Positions 43,339 to 53,296 of a stretch of DNA of 64,000 nt are shown here, one piece after another. The DNA lies in NCBI RefSeq assembly GCF_003576455.2, contig NZ_CP032869.1, positions 3,286,001 to 3,350,000 of the forward strand, in the 5' to 3' direction. The translations under genes were made by a program, and so were the position numbers. Each line of letters begins with the position of its first letter. The first letter of the stretch is position 1. The stretch is from Mucilaginibacter celer. GTDB taxonomy: Bacteria > Bacteroidota > Bacteroidia > Sphingobacteriales > Sphingobacteriaceae. Under the pieces are notes generated by a model. That model did no database searches. It was not told the origin of the DNA and worked only from the letters and a program-made list of their open reading frames with translations.

Positions 43339-46300
43339 ATGAAAAAACTCCTACTCGCAAGCTGGTGTTTGTTCATGCTATTTATTAGTGTGGCACATGC
43401 ACAAAACAAAACAGTTACCGGCCGGGTAACTTCGAAAGATGATGGACTACCGCTGCCTGGCGTATCCATCCGGGTTACGGGGACAACCCTCGGTACCCAG
43501 ACCAATGCAAATGGCCAATTTGTATTGAACGTTCCCTCTTCGGCAAAATCATTAAGCTTTAGCTTTATCGGTTACACTTCCCGTACTGTTGAAATTGGCA
43601 ACGGCCCCCTGGACGTTAAATTGGAAAGTGCAGCCAATAAGTTATCCGAAGTTGTGATTTCGGGTGCTTATGGTACCAAGCAAACTTCCCGTTCTGCTTC
43701 TTATGCCGCCCAGGTAGTAAAGTCGGACGAGTTGAACACTATTCGTCAGCCCAACATCAACAACGCATTGGCTGGTAAAGTTGCCGGTATCCAGGTACGT
43801 AGCCAGTCGGCTGCTGCTTTGGGTCGTGGTACCAATATCAGGCTTCGTGGCGCTGTGGGTTTTGGTAGCGGCAACAACCCGCTTTATGTGGTTGACGGTA
43901 CCATTTTGCCAAACTCAGACGACCTTAACCCAGATGATATGGAATCTGTGTCGATATTGGAAGGTCCGGCGGCTTCGGCACAATTTGGTTCGCAAGGTGC
44001 ATTCGGTGCTATCGTTATGACTTCTAAAAAAGGCAAAAAAGGTCGTGGTACAGGCATCGAGCTGAATGTTGGCGCCAACTTTGACCGTGCTTACATCCTG
44101 CCTAACTACCAAAACACTTATGGTGGTGGTGCATCGGCAGATTTTATCCAGTACCACTGGAAACAAGGCGATCCTGAAGGCTGGAAAGCGCTTGACGGTA
44201 AATACTATCCTGATTATACCGATGATAGCAGCTGGGGCCCGCGCATGGTTGGCCAGGAATATATTCCATGGTATGCATGGGCTGCAGGTACAAAATATTC
44301 ATTCAAAACTGCTAAATGGAACCCTGAACCTGATAACGCGAAAGACTTCTTCCAAACGGGTATCGCACTTAACAACGGTATCGCTTTCAGCAAAGCCGGC
44401 GACGACTATAACGTAAGGATGAGCTACAACAACCAAAACACCCGTGGTATTGTACCTGAAACCAAGTTGAATAAAAACATCTTCAACCTGAACGTTAACT
44501 TAGATCTGAACAAGCATTTCAGTGCAGGTGCCAACATCAACTTTGTAGGTACCCAGCTTAACGGACAGATCAGCGATGCTTATGCAAGCGCAACCAGCGG
44601 TTCGTTCAACTCATGGTTCCACCGTGATTTGGATATGGGTATTATGAAGGAGTTACAGGATTTAAAATCTCCTGATGGTACCTACGTGAGCTGGAACCAC
44701 CAAAATCCAAACTCATACGATCCGGCACACCCTGATCAGTTTTATGCAGGTAACTACTGGTATAACCCGTATTTATGGCAAAAACAATGGAGAAACCTTA
44801 ACCAGAGAGATCGTTTTTATGGCTCGGTTTACTTCCAGTACAACATCAATAAAGATTTAAACTTTAAAGTAACCTACCGCCGTAACCAAACCAATACCTG
44901 GAACGAGGGTAAAATCTCGTCTGAAATTCAAGCCAGCGGTACCCAAACCGGCCAGAAGGCTGCCTACGGTACGTCAAACAGTTACTCGAACCGCGAAAAC
45001 TACGAAACCTTGTTAAGCTATAACAAGCAGATCAAAGATTTCCACGTAAACGCCAACGCCGGTACTGATATTTACAACTGGAGCTACAAAGATAACTCTG
45101 CAAGTACTGTAAACGGCTTAAGCGTACCAAACCTCTATTCAATATCAAACTCGGTAGATCCGGTTTCGGTAGGTAACGGCCGCACGCAGGAGCAATATCG
45201 TGCCGTGTTTGGCAAAGCTTCCATTGGCTACAAATCGATAGTGTATGTTGACGGTACCTTACGTAACGACTGGTACTCAACATTACCAAAAGCCAATGGC
45301 GCTAACTCAGTATTATCAAAATCATTTGGTGGTTCATTCATCTTCAGCGAATTACTTCCGGGATACAGAGACTGGCTGAGCTTTGGTAAAGTAAGGGCTT
45401 CATGGGGCCAGATTCCGCGCGCTTTAAGTACCGGTACCGAAACCTTTGGTGCTTATGTAAACAACGTGGTTTACGGCGTGGCCGCCAACAAATTTAACGG
45501 CTACCTGCTGCAAGGCGGTCCGAACAACTTTGTTGATCCAAACCTGCATGGTAGCACTACCGAAACTGTAGAGGTTGGTTTTAACCTTGGTTTCCTTAAC
45601 GACAGAGCTACTTTTGGTGCAACCTATTACGCTGCAAAAGATAAAGATTTCCCGCAATCGCTTAATGTAAACAGGGCAAGCGGTGTATCATTTATTCAAA
45701 CCAACGTAGGTGCTATTAAAAGAAAAGGTTTAGAGTTAATGGCTGGTGGTACCCCTATTAAACTTCCAAACTTTAGCTGGACAATTAATGCCAACTTCGC
45801 GCAGTTAATTGACAATACCGTAACCGAAATTAGCGACAAATACGGTGTTGACCGCGTGCAGGTGGCAGGTGTTTGGGGTACAGATATGCCATACCTTATC
45901 AATCAGAAAGGCAAATGGTGGGGCCAGATTTACGGTAACGGTATTAAACGCAATGCTAATGGCGTACCAATCCTTACCGCATCAGGTATGTACCAAAATG
46001 ATCCTAACGTTTACTTTGGCAGCGCATTACCTAAATACACAGGTGGTTTGCAAAACTCATTCACCGTTTTTAAAGACTTTATCCTGAATGTTAACGTAGA
46101 TTATCAGTTTGGCGGTAAATTCGTATCCCTGTCGAACAGGTGGGGCCAGTTTAGTGGTTTAACTGCAAATACAGCAGCACTTAACGACAAAGGCTTATCG
46201 GTACGTGACCCTGTTGAAGATGGCGGTGGTGTTAAAGTTACCGGTGTTGATGCCAACAACAACCCTGTTACTTACTATGTTGACGCAAAAGCATACTACC

Positions 46301-46578
46301 AGGGCTTAACCAACAACAAAACTTACGATCCTTATATCTACGATCTTACCTTCATCAAATTGCGTGAGGTAGCGTTGGGTTATAACCTCCCTATCAAGAA
46401 ATGGGGTTTGGGCAAAACCTTACAATCGGCAAGGTTTGAGCTTACAGGCCGTAACTTATTGTTAATATACGCCAAATCAAAAGATTTCGATCCATCGGAG
46501 ATCACCGCAACAGAAGGTGAAACTGCACAGTATCCTGGTACAAGGGGTATAGGCTTTAACCTGCGAGTAACATTTTAA
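43339..46578 (+). CDS. SusC/RagA-type TonB-dependent transporter
   Basis: 1079 residues. Signal peptide to about residue 22, carboxypeptidase-regulatory-like domain (KTVTGRVTSKDDGLPLPGVSI, residues 25-105), plug (about 115-235; NIRLRGAVGFGSGNNPLYVV, VSILEGPAASAQFGSQGAFG), and barrel ending RGIGFNLRVTF with terminal Phe. It imports oligomers that the SusD partner captures. No STN domain, so not of the sigma-signalling type. First gene of a three-gene operon (43339-48961); substrate not evident, as no glycosidase or peptidase lies in it. Confidence 0.95.
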   Translation: MKKLLLASWCLFMLFISVAHAQNKTVTGRVTSKDDGLPLPGVSIRVTGTTLGTQTNANGQFVLNVPSSAKSLSFSFIGYTSRTVEIGNGPLDVKLESAANKLSEVVISGAYGTKQTSRSASYAAQVVKSDELNTIRQPNINNALAGKVAGIQVRSQSAAALGRGTNIRLRGAVGFGSGNNPLYVVDGTILPNSDDLNPDDMESVSILEGPAASAQFGSQGAFGAIVMTSKKGKKGRGTGIELNVGANFDRAYILPNYQNTYGGGASADFIQYHWKQGDPEGWKALDGKYYPDYTDDSSWGPRMVGQEYIPWYAWAAGTKYSFKTAKWNPEPDNAKDFFQTGIALNNGIAFSKAGDDYNVRMSYNNQNTRGIVPETKLNKNIFNLNVNLDLNKHFSAGANINFVGTQLNGQISDAYASATSGSFNSWFHRDLDMGIMKELQDLKSPDGTYVSWNHQNPNSYDPAHPDQFYAGNYWYNPYLWQKQWRNLNQRDRFYGSVYFQYNINKDLNFKVTYRRNQTNTWNEGKISSEIQASGTQTGQKAAYGTSNSYSNRENYETLLSYNKQIKDFHVNANAGTDIYNWSYKDNSASTVNGLSVPNLYSISNSVDPVSVGNGRTQEQYRAVFGKASIGYKSIVYVDGTLRNDWYSTLPKANGANSVLSKSFGGSFIFSELLPGYRDWLSFGKVRASWGQIPRALSTGTETFGAYVNNVVYGVAANKFNGYLLQGGPNNFVDPNLHGSTTETVEVGFNLGFLNDRATFGATYYAAKDKDFPQSLNVNRASGVSFIQTNVGAIKRKGLELMAGGTPIKLPNFSWTINANFAQLIDNTVTEISDKYGVDRVQVAGVWGTDMPYLINQKGKWWGQIYGNGIKRNANGVPILTASGMYQNDPNVYFGSALPKYTGGLQNSFTVFKDFILNVNVDYQFGGKFVSLSNRWGQFSGLTANTAALNDKGLSVRDPVEDGGGVKVTGVDANNNPVTYYVDAKAYYQGLTNNKTYDPYIYDLTFIKLREVALGYNLPIKKWGLGKTLQSARFELTGRNLLLIYAKSKDFDPSEITATEGETAQYPGTRGIGFNLRVTF

Positions 46579-46607
46579 CGATTTAGGGATATCAGAGAGA
46601 TAAAAAA

Positions 46608-48044
46608 ATGAAAAAGATATATTTATACACCATAGCAAGCGCACTCACATTGTTTGGTGCGGGCTGTAATAAAATTAAAGACTTTGGTGATGTTAACAAC
46701 AACCCCGGAGCAACCGTAACGCCTATTCCATCGGCGTTGCTATCAAACGTTGAAGTGGGTTTAGGCGGTTATGCCTCAACCGGCACCGAAGCTATAAGCG
46801 GTGGCCAGTATGCCCAGTATTTTACCGAAACACAGTATTCAGGTACCTCACTTTATAATTTGCCTCAAAACTCGTTTGCAGGTAACTACGGTGGTAACCT
46901 TAACAACCTGCAAATCATTATCAGGCTAAACCCTAACAAAAACATGGTTAATGTTGCCAAAATATTGCAACAGTACATTTTTTGGATCATGACCGACTCT
47001 TGGGGTGATATTCCGTATAGCGAAGCACTGCAGGGCTCTGCAAACATCACACCTAAATTTGATGCGCAGCAGGATATTTACAAAGGCATGTTGAGTACGC
47101 TTACAACCGCTATCAACTCGTTTGATTCATCGCCAATAAGCGGCGACCTGATTTATGGCGGCGACGTTGCTTCGTGGAAAAGAATGGCAAACTCGTTAAA
47201 ATTGCTTATCTCAGTACAAATGTCGAAAGTAGCGAGCGTTTCAGCCTTGGGTTCAACATCTGTTAAAGAGGCAATTGCATCGGGTGTTATCGAAAATTAT
47301 GAACAAAACTTCATCCTGAAATATCCGGGCGGCCCATACAAAAGCCCATGGTGGAACCTTTACAATGGTCGTAAGGACTTTGCTGAATCAAAAACCCTTA
47401 CCGACTATACTAAGTCAACATCCGATCCGCGTCAGGCCTTGTTTGGAGGCGATAGCGAGCAACCCGGCAGGTTAGGGACTTCCGACGTTGGTGTGCCTTA
47501 TGGTTTAGCACGTTTAGCGGTTACCGCCTTTACAGATGCCAATCCAAACTGGGCCCGTGTTTTACGCGGCGATAAGAGGCTGGAAAATGGTTCTGTAACA
47601 TTGATTACCGCTGCTGAAGTATGGCTTGCCAGATCTGAAGCTGCCAGTTTGGGTTGGACTACGGAAGTCGTTGCCACTGATTTTACAAACGGCATCAAAA
47701 CATCGTTTGACCAGTGGGGACTGGACGGCGATGGAACCGGAGCAACTTTCGCTGCTAAACTTATAAAAGAGAATAGTAATAGTTTAGATATTAAACTAAT
47801 CTCAACCCAACGCTGGGTTGCCAGCTATCCGGACGGCCACATGGCCTGGAATATCTGGAGAAAATCAGGTTTCCCTCTTCTGACTCCGGCTCCTGACCAC
47901 ACCAACTCTTCCGGTCAGATTGTACGTCGTTTTGTTTATGTACCTGATGAGTACAGCACCAACGGCAAAAATGTAACTGCTGCTGCAGCACGTATGGGCG
48001 GCGACAGCCAGGATACAAAAGTATGGTGGGATGGTGGCAATTGA
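46608..48044 (+). CDS. SusD-like outer-membrane lipoprotein (SusD_2 type)
   Basis: 478 residues. Lipobox TLFGAGCNK near residue 20 puts it on the outer membrane. The pattern (FGDVNNNPGATVTPIPSALL, WIMTDSWGDIPYSEALQG, AEVWLARSEAASLGW, RKSGFPLLTP) is that of the shorter SusD-like_2 group, with TPR-like helices that bind ligand. Partner of the SusC protein encoded 29 bases upstream. Confidence 0.93.
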   Translation: MKKIYLYTIASALTLFGAGCNKIKDFGDVNNNPGATVTPIPSALLSNVEVGLGGYASTGTEAISGGQYAQYFTETQYSGTSLYNLPQNSFAGNYGGNLNNLQIIIRLNPNKNMVNVAKILQQYIFWIMTDSWGDIPYSEALQGSANITPKFDAQQDIYKGMLSTLTTAINSFDSSPISGDLIYGGDVASWKRMANSLKLLISVQMSKVASVSALGSTSVKEAIASGVIENYEQNFILKYPGGPYKSPWWNLYNGRKDFAESKTLTDYTKSTSDPRQALFGGDSEQPGRLGTSDVGVPYGLARLAVTAFTDANPNWARVLRGDKRLENGSVTLITAAEVWLARSEAASLGWTTEVVATDFTNGIKTSFDQWGLDGDGTGATFAAKLIKENSNSLDIKLISTQRWVASYPDGHMAWNIWRKSGFPLLTPAPDHTNSSGQIVRRFVYVPDEYSTNGKNVTAAAARMGGDSQDTKVWWDGGN

Positions 48045-48067
48045 TCATTTTTAAAACAGACACGAAC

Positions 48068-48961
48068 ATGAAAAAGAATATATCATTTAAATACTTACTT
48101 ATTGCCGGTATTTGCTCTGCGGTTGCCTTTACAGGCTGCAGAAAAGAAACCACTGCTGATAAGATCACAACAGAAGCCCTTAATAATGGCCTTTCATTTA
48201 TCGGCTTCCCTGATGGGTTGGAGCAACCACACTTTTTTGATCCGTTTACCGATATCAAAACCGTTGATGTGTTTTCGATAAAACGCGATGCCAAGAGCGC
48301 CGCCGATTTGCAAAAAGATCAAACAATTACCTTAAAGGCGTTACCTGCCGCCATCGATAAATACAACGATGATAACGGTACCGCATATGAATTGCTGCCA
48401 ACAAGCCTTTACACCATCAGCAGCCCCAAGGTTACCGCTGATGCAGCCGGAAACCTGAGCGCCAAGTTTGCTCCGGGCGATTTTCAGAACTACTTTACCA
48501 TTAAATTGAATGGCGCCAAGTTTGATCTGACCAAAAAGTACGCTTTGGCTTATACTATTACTGATGCAGCCGGTTTAACCGTACATGCGGCAAGCAAAGA
48601 TACCCTGTACTCCTTCTTTGCTATTAAAAACAAGTATGATGGTGCATACCACTCAACAGGTACCTTCCACCACCCGGTAAATGGCGACCGCGCTATCGAC
48701 AGGGATAAAACCCTTACCACAGCCGGCGCAACTTCGGTAAGTACAGAAATTGGTGATATCGGCGGTTCAATGATCTTAACTGTGAACGAAGCTACCAACG
48801 AGGTAACTGTTTCGGGTAACGTTAGTGCTACTCAGCCATTATTGCCTGTAGCTGGTAAGAAAAGCACTTACGATCCGTCATCAAGAAGCTTTATCCTTAA
48901 CTACAGGTATCCGGCTGGTACGGGTGATCGCGTTGTTGAAGAAACTATCAAACACAAGTAA
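48068..48961 (+). CDS. DUF1735-domain surface lipoprotein
   Basis: 297 residues from the ATG at 48068 (MKKNISF); the frame is open 15 codons further up, inside the intergenic space. Lipobox AVAFTGCRK. DUF1735-like N-terminal region (VDVFSIKRDAKSAADLQKD, AAIDKYNDDNGTAYELLPTS, YALAYTITDAAG) and a C-terminal region resembling DUF4361. These lipoproteins accompany SusC/D loci and probably bind surface glycans. Terminator follows. Confidence 0.85.
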   Translation: MKKNISFKYLLIAGICSAVAFTGCRKETTADKITTEALNNGLSFIGFPDGLEQPHFFDPFTDIKTVDVFSIKRDAKSAADLQKDQTITLKALPAAIDKYNDDNGTAYELLPTSLYTISSPKVTADAAGNLSAKFAPGDFQNYFTIKLNGAKFDLTKKYALAYTITDAAGLTVHAASKDTLYSFFAIKNKYDGAYHSTGTFHHPVNGDRAIDRDKTLTTAGATSVSTEIGDIGGSMILTVNEATNEVTVSGNVSATQPLLPVAGKKSTYDPSSRSFILNYRYPAGTGDRVVEETIKHK

Positions 48962-48971
48962 CATCAGATTC

Positions 48972-49007
48972 AAAACTAAGGAGAGGCAAAAATCTCTCCT
49001 TAGTTTT
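48972..49007 (+). terminator. terminator of the SusC/SusD operon
   Basis: aaaactaaggagag pairs with ctctccttagtttt around gcaaaaat; T run follows. Eleven bases after the DUF1735 gene stop. Confidence 0.9.
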
Positions 49008-49217
49008 ATTTACCAAACCAATTATCGTAACCGAATTGACAACGTTATCAGGCCGACAGATTGCATCAAACCTTATCTGCCTGATGATGCTCCAATATCG
49101 GAATTAATTGGCCCATCTGTACTTGCTCAATTTTTTTTCAACCAGAAACCTACACCTATAAACCCATAAACTAATACTTTGCAGCTTCGTTCTTTTAGTT
49201 AATAGTTATATATGCTT

Positions 49218-49250
49218 AAGCCGTACACAGTAAGCTCGTGTGCGGCTTTT
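49218..49250 (+). terminator. second terminator-like hairpin
   Basis: aagccgtacac pairs with gtgtgcggctt (one mismatch) around agtaagctc, followed by ttttattt. It points in the plus direction and lies 240 bases after the first terminator; possibly a backup or the end of a short RNA in 49010-49218. Confidence 0.6.
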
Positions 49251-49264
49251 ATTTCTTATACCTG

Positions 49265-50488
49265 TTAAAAGTTTGGATCGAAATTAAAACAGATGGGATT
49301 TGAAAGCCCAACCATGTTCCCGCTCAACGCAGCCGATTGCGGCACCTGCGGATATGGTGTTGACGGCCCCTCCACCGTAACCCTGTAATACGTACGACCT
49401 GTTAGCGCCGGTGTATCAGTAAAATCAATAACAGGCGTTTTTCCATTCATTTTATAAGTATTAAACGGATTGCCGTTTTTTACCACATTAACAGTATAGG
49501 TTGTATCCTTAATACTGCTTCCGGTTAGCTTTACGCTAAACTTAACCGCTTTGCCGGTAGCCTTTACGTTATCTCCCATCATTGCATCCATTTTATCGTC
49601 GCCGTTTAAATCGGCATAAAATTCAACCCGCGGAGCATAAGGGTTTGAACTTATCGATACCCTGCCGTTTGTCAATGCATCTATCACAGCCTGCACTGTG
49701 CGTTTTTTTGCAAATACCCAGGTGGTTGGTGTGCCGGCATAATTGGCTTTAGCCTGGTAGGTGTTTGGTCCTGCCTTTTCATCGCCAACAGGTACGCCAT
49801 GATGCGCATCGCTCCCACCCCTGCCGGTAAGCTTGCGGCCCGATGAAAGCATATCATCCCAGATCATTACGGCGTTAGCGTTTTTTGACCAGATGGCCGA
49901 ATTCCATACTTCGATAGAGTTTACCATATCATACGAATACCCAAAATGGTCTTTACCACTTGGATGGTTAGCCGAAAGATGGATGCCCAACTTATTTTTG
50001 ATTCGCCCAACCACTGTATCGCGCTGATCGCGTACATCGTAAAGCTGCTGATGATCATAAGGTTTGGCCGAAAAAGCGTTACCGTGGCCACGGGTGGTTG
50101 TCCACTCGGCAGCATAAAGTAATAATACCGAGTCTGATTTAAATTCAGGATCGGTCCAGGTGTTGTGGGCTACGTCGCCATCTACATGGTTATCATGATC
50201 CGTTATGGCCAGGTAGTCGATCCTTGCAGATTTGCAAAAGGCTATTATTTTAGCGATAGAGTTATTCGACGATTCTTTGCTATGCCTGGAGTGCATATGC
50301 AGCTCGCCTTTAAGCCATACGCCATCTGTAAGGCTGGCAACCGGTGGCGGTGATGCGATGGGTTTGGCCGTAAACGGGTTAACATGTTTTGAGTTTTGCC
50401 CCATAGCCGAGGCACTGATGCATCCTGCTATAGCTATCGCGCCAATGCGCATTAGCCCTTTTCGCAGGGTTTGATTTTTTGATGTCAT
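49265..50488 (-). CDS. secreted PHP-domain metallohydrolase (CehA/McbA type)
   Basis: 407 residues. Signal segment (residues 10-30, ending SAMGQ). PHP motifs: GELHMHSRHSKESSN near residue 56, ITDHDNHVDGD near 96, and GSDAHHG near 225, which give a trinuclear metal site. CehA/McbA relatives hydrolyse carbamates, phosphoesters or related bonds. C-terminal beta domain from about residue 290 (FYADLNGDDKMDAMMGD). It faces the SusC/SusD operon, separated by terminators, so a shared function is possible but not shown. Confidence 0.88.
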   Translation of the reverse strand: MTSKNQTLRKGLMRIGAIAIAGCISASAMGQNSKHVNPFTAKPIASPPPVASLTDGVWLKGELHMHSRHSKESSNNSIAKIIAFCKSARIDYLAITDHDNHVDGDVAHNTWTDPEFKSDSVLLLYAAEWTTTRGHGNAFSAKPYDHQQLYDVRDQRDTVVGRIKNKLGIHLSANHPSGKDHFGYSYDMVNSIEVWNSAIWSKNANAVMIWDDMLSSGRKLTGRGGSDAHHGVPVGDEKAGPNTYQAKANYAGTPTTWVFAKKRTVQAVIDALTNGRVSISSNPYAPRVEFYADLNGDDKMDAMMGDNVKATGKAVKFSVKLTGSSIKDTTYTVNVVKNGNPFNTYKMNGKTPVIDFTDTPALTGRTYYRVTVEGPSTPYPQVPQSAALSGNMVGLSNPICFNFDPNF

Positions 50489-50622
50489 ATATAACTTTTA
50501 ATCCGGGTAAATAAATTTTGCCCGAACCTACCCCTGTTATATTAGCTCATTGTTAATTGAGCTGAATGACATAAAAATGTGACAGAGCTAACGTTTATTG
50601 TAATATAATCGTTATTGCAAAA

Positions 50623-50672
50623 AATAAGCCCCCGCAGCCTTGTTCTTTCAAATCCGGCTTTGGGGCGGCTTA
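50623..50672. terminator. imperfect long hairpin
   Basis: aataagcccccgcagcc pairs imperfectly with ggctttggggcggcttatt around ttgttctttcaaatcc. It lies after the TatA gene (minus strand) and before the PHP gene; probably ends the TatA transcript. Confidence 0.55.
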
Positions 50673-50734
50673 TTCTCCGAATTTTCACTTTTATATGCTC
50701 TGCTATGCCTGATATGTTAAATGTACATCAATAG

Positions 50735-50917
50735 TTATTCTTTTACCTCGGTTACAACCGGTGCAGGTGCAGGCTCTGTTACGTGGCCGTTTTGAGCATC
50801 TTTAAAATCTTTCATGCCTTTGCCAAGGCCCTTCATCATTTCGGGTATTTTTTTGCCGCCAAATAATAATAAAACGGCTGCTAATATGAGGATAATCTCC
50901 GGTGCGCCTAATCCCAT
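50735..50917 (-). CDS. tatA: Sec-independent translocase protein TatA
   Basis: 60 residues. Short periplasmic start, one membrane helix ([14 protein letters not shown], residues 6-19), the [15 protein letters not shown] hinge and amphipathic helix, and a short acidic tail. TatA/E family. It would form the pore for folded proteins such as the RR-signal phosphoesterase at 33914. TatC is not nearby. An XRE regulator gene starts upstream on the same strand with 46 bases between. Confidence 0.95.
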   Translation of the reverse strand: MGLGAPEIILILAAVLLLFGGKKIPEMMKGLGKGMKDFKDAQNGHVTEPAPAPVVTEVKE

Positions 50918-50963
50918 GGTGTTTGTTTTTTTAAGTGTAAATGTTTATTAAATCCCGGCCGCT

Positions 50964-51203
50964 TCAGGCGGCTTGTTCTTCTTCGTATTCGCAGACCGCT
51001 ATCAGCGATCCAGGGTCGGTATCCAGCAGGCGGGCTATCTGGATCAGCCTGTCTACAGTGAGTTTTGAATAGTTAAGCTCAATTTTACTGTACGAGTTTT
51101 GACTCATCCTCATTTTAGCGGCCATGTATTCCTGCGAGTAGTTTTTGCTTTCGCGCAGCTGCCTGATGTGGTTTGCTATACGCCCTATATCGTTTTGGCT
51201 CAT
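50964..51203 (-). CDS. XRE-family helix-turn-helix protein
   Basis: 79 residues from the ATG at 51203 (MSQNDIGR); nine extra residues are possible from an earlier start at 51230. HTH_3 domain spans residues 5-60: IRQLRESKNYSQEYMAAKMRMSQNSYSKIE. Acidic C-terminus (CEYEEEQ). Small repressor-like protein; no toxin or phage partner is adjacent. Same strand as tatA, possibly co-transcribed. Confidence 0.9.
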   Translation of the reverse strand: MSQNDIGRIANHIRQLRESKNYSQEYMAAKMRMSQNSYSKIELNYSKLTVDRLIQIARLLDTDPGSLIAVCEYEEEQAA

Positions 51204-51344
51204 TGGTTTTATTTGATATTCAATTAACAATATATTATGACAAAAGTTAGGCTGTATCCTTAATAGGAGTAATGATTTAAAACGGCACGCATTATAAACT
51301 TCTTTTATCTTACCCCCGCGATTATAACATACGCTTAAAAATAA

Positions 51345-51375
51345 TTTGCGGTTTGTGCAGACTGCTATATTTTTT
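51345..51375 (+). promoter_or_regulatory. candidate Bacteroidota promoter for the fasciclin gene
   Basis: TTTG at 51345-51348, 19 bases, then TATTTTTT (51368-51375), which fits TAnnTTTG except the last base. The start codon is 81 bases downstream. Confidence 0.45.
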
Positions 51376-51455
51376 CACTTCGTTTTAGCGTAACATTTTT
51401 TAATCCGCCGGTTAAAAAACGCCGTTAGTTACATCAAATCATTAAACATAATATC

Positions 51456-52004
51456 ATGAAAAAATTATTTGTAATGGCCTTTGCTTTAGTAGCTATAGCG
51501 GTAGCGCCAAAAACTTACGCGCAAACTAAAATGGTAGGTGGCGCGGCCATGTATCCAACTAAAGACATTGTTGACAATGCAGTTAACTCAAAAGACCATA
51601 CTACACTGGTAGCCGCCGTTAAAGCTGCCGGCCTGGTTGAAACCCTTAAAGGCGATGGCCCTTTCACCGTTTTTGCACCAACCAACGAGGCTTTTGATAA
51701 ACTGCCCAAAGAAACCGTACCTACCCTGCTGAAACCTGAAAACAAAGAAACGCTTACCAAAGTACTTACTTACCACGTAGTTGCCGGCAAACTGAGCGCA
51801 GCCGATTTGAAGGCTAAAGTAAAAGCAGGCATGGGCAAAGCCGAACTTAAAACCGTAAGTGGTGGTACCATCACCGTAATGAAAGAAGGTAAAAAACTTT
51901 ATCTTGTTGATGAAAAAGGCGGCAAATCATGGATCACCATTGCCGATGTTTTTCAGAAAAATGGTGTAATCCACGTTGTGAATACCGTGTTGATGCCTAA
52001 ATAA
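51456..52004 (+). CDS. secreted fasciclin (FAS1) domain protein
   Basis: 182 residues. Signal peptide (cleavage near TYAQT, residue 23), one FAS1 domain (about residues 42-180): GPFTVFAPTNEAFDKLP, LTYHVVAGKLSAADL and NGVIHVVNTVLMPK. FAS1 proteins mediate adhesion or binding at the cell surface; in Bacteroidota such single-domain forms are common and often stress-induced. Terminator follows. Confidence 0.95.
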   Translation: MKKLFVMAFALVAIAVAPKTYAQTKMVGGAAMYPTKDIVDNAVNSKDHTTLVAAVKAAGLVETLKGDGPFTVFAPTNEAFDKLPKETVPTLLKPENKETLTKVLTYHVVAGKLSAADLKAKVKAGMGKAELKTVSGGTITVMKEGKKLYLVDEKGGKSWITIADVFQKNGVIHVVNTVLMPK

Positions 52005-52027
52005 AACCCAATAATTTGTAATAGTAC

Positions 52028-52060
52028 AAAACGCCCGGTACCGTAAGCACCGGGCGTTTT
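52028..52060. terminator. strong hairpin terminator
   Basis: aaaacgcccggt pairs with accgggcgtttt around accgtaagc, with A and T tracts; serves the fasciclin gene (+) and perhaps exonuclease III (-). Confidence 0.9.
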
Positions 52061-52091
52061 GTTTATAAATGATTTTCCTGTATTGAATACG

Positions 52092-52865
52092 TCAATCCTT
52101 TAACCTGATCCAAACCGGACCATGATCGCTTGATTTTTCCCAGCCGCGTACGTGTTTATCAACGCCGGCAGCCTCCAGTTTGGGTAGCAGATCAGGACTG
52201 AGCAGGAAGTGATCAATCCTTAAACCGGCATCGCGGCCGTAGGCATTGCGGAAATAGTCCCAAAAGGTATAAATAGTTTCGGTTGGATGCAGGTGGCGGA
52301 TAGCGTCTGTCCAGCCCTGAGCCAGCAGGGTTTGGAAAGCCTCGCGGGTTTCGGGGCGGAAAAGCGCATCGTCAACCCAGCGTTCGGGTTTGTACACGTC
52401 GGCGCCGGTGGGGATAATGTTATAGTCGCCGGTTAAAATTACGGGCTTGCCGGTGGCCATCAGTTCGGCCGCGTGGGTTTTGAAGCGGTCGAGCCAGGCC
52501 AGTTTATAATCAAACTTGGGGCCGGGAGCCGGATTACCATTGGGCAGGTACAGGCAGGCGATAGTAACACCATCAACTACGGCCTCGATGTAGCGGCTGT
52601 GGGTATCCTCCTCATCGCCGGGGAGGGCGCGGCGCACCTCGGTAACGTTGCGGTTACGGGTAAGTATGGCAACCCCGTTCCAGCTTTTTTGGCCGTGCCA
52701 TATGGCATTGTAGCCAGCATTGAGCAGGGCTTGTTCCGGAAAATTCTCCTGCGGGGCTTTCAGTTCCTGCAGGCAGGCTACATCGGGTTGGGTTTCTTCC
52801 AGCCAGCGCAGCAGCACCGGCATCCGGGCATTTATACTGTTTACGTTATAGGTAGCAATTTTCAT
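52092..52865 (-). CDS. xth: exodeoxyribonuclease III (AP endonuclease)
   Basis: 257 residues, full length for the ExoIII/Ape1 fold. Motifs in order: TYNVNSINAR (Asn of the metal site), CLQELKAPQ (catalytic Glu), GDYNIIPTGADVYKP (Asp/Asn), and KSSDHGPVWIRL (Asp-His). It cuts at abasic sites and degrades 3' ends in base-excision repair. ATG at 52865. Confidence 0.95.
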   Translation of the reverse strand: MKIATYNVNSINARMPVLLRWLEETQPDVACLQELKAPQENFPEQALLNAGYNAIWHGQKSWNGVAILTRNRNVTEVRRALPGDEEDTHSRYIEAVVDGVTIACLYLPNGNPAPGPKFDYKLAWLDRFKTHAAELMATGKPVILTGDYNIIPTGADVYKPERWVDDALFRPETREAFQTLLAQGWTDAIRHLHPTETIYTFWDYFRNAYGRDAGLRIDHFLLSPDLLPKLEAAGVDKHVRGWEKSSDHGPVWIRLKD

Positions 52866-52975
52866 GATGCAAAATAACTATCTCCGGCCAAAACCGCGCT
52901 ATAAAACATAATCTGCAACCTATATTTTAAACGCAGATACCTCGTTGTTGCGCGGAGATAGTTGTTACCCCAATA

Positions 52976-53167
52976 TTATTTTTCAAACTCATCCGGGTTT
53001 ACTTCGGGTTGCGCCGGGTGTTCTTCAGGTACATCGTCGGGCATGTTTCCGGGCGCTTCCTCGGGTATTTCCGGCTCCCCCGGATCTGTTGGTTGCCTGA
53101 TCTCCGGGTTTTCCGGGGTTATGGGGAACTCTTCGGGTTCGAAGGGGATGGTGTGTTTTTTTGTCAT
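52976..53167 (-). CDS. small acidic Pro/Glu-rich protein
   Basis: 63 residues from the ATG at 53167 (MTKKHTIPFEPEE). Mostly Pro, Glu and Asp in repeated PxxP/PE patterns (PENPEIRQPTDPGEPEIPEE). No fold or signal. Such short acidic proteins are common in Sphingobacteriaceae. The coding call is moderate because of low complexity. Confidence 0.5.
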   Translation of the reverse strand: MTKKHTIPFEPEEFPITPENPEIRQPTDPGEPEIPEEAPGNMPDDVPEEHPAQPEVNPDEFEK

Positions 53168-53296
53168 GTATAGTATAACATAGGGCGGACGGAATGGTTT
53201 TAAGTTGAAGGGCAAAGGGCTGGGCTTAAATTGTCCCCATATTGTATTCAGCAGTAATGTCCTCTGCCTCCACGGATTGCTTATAAAAACGGCTTA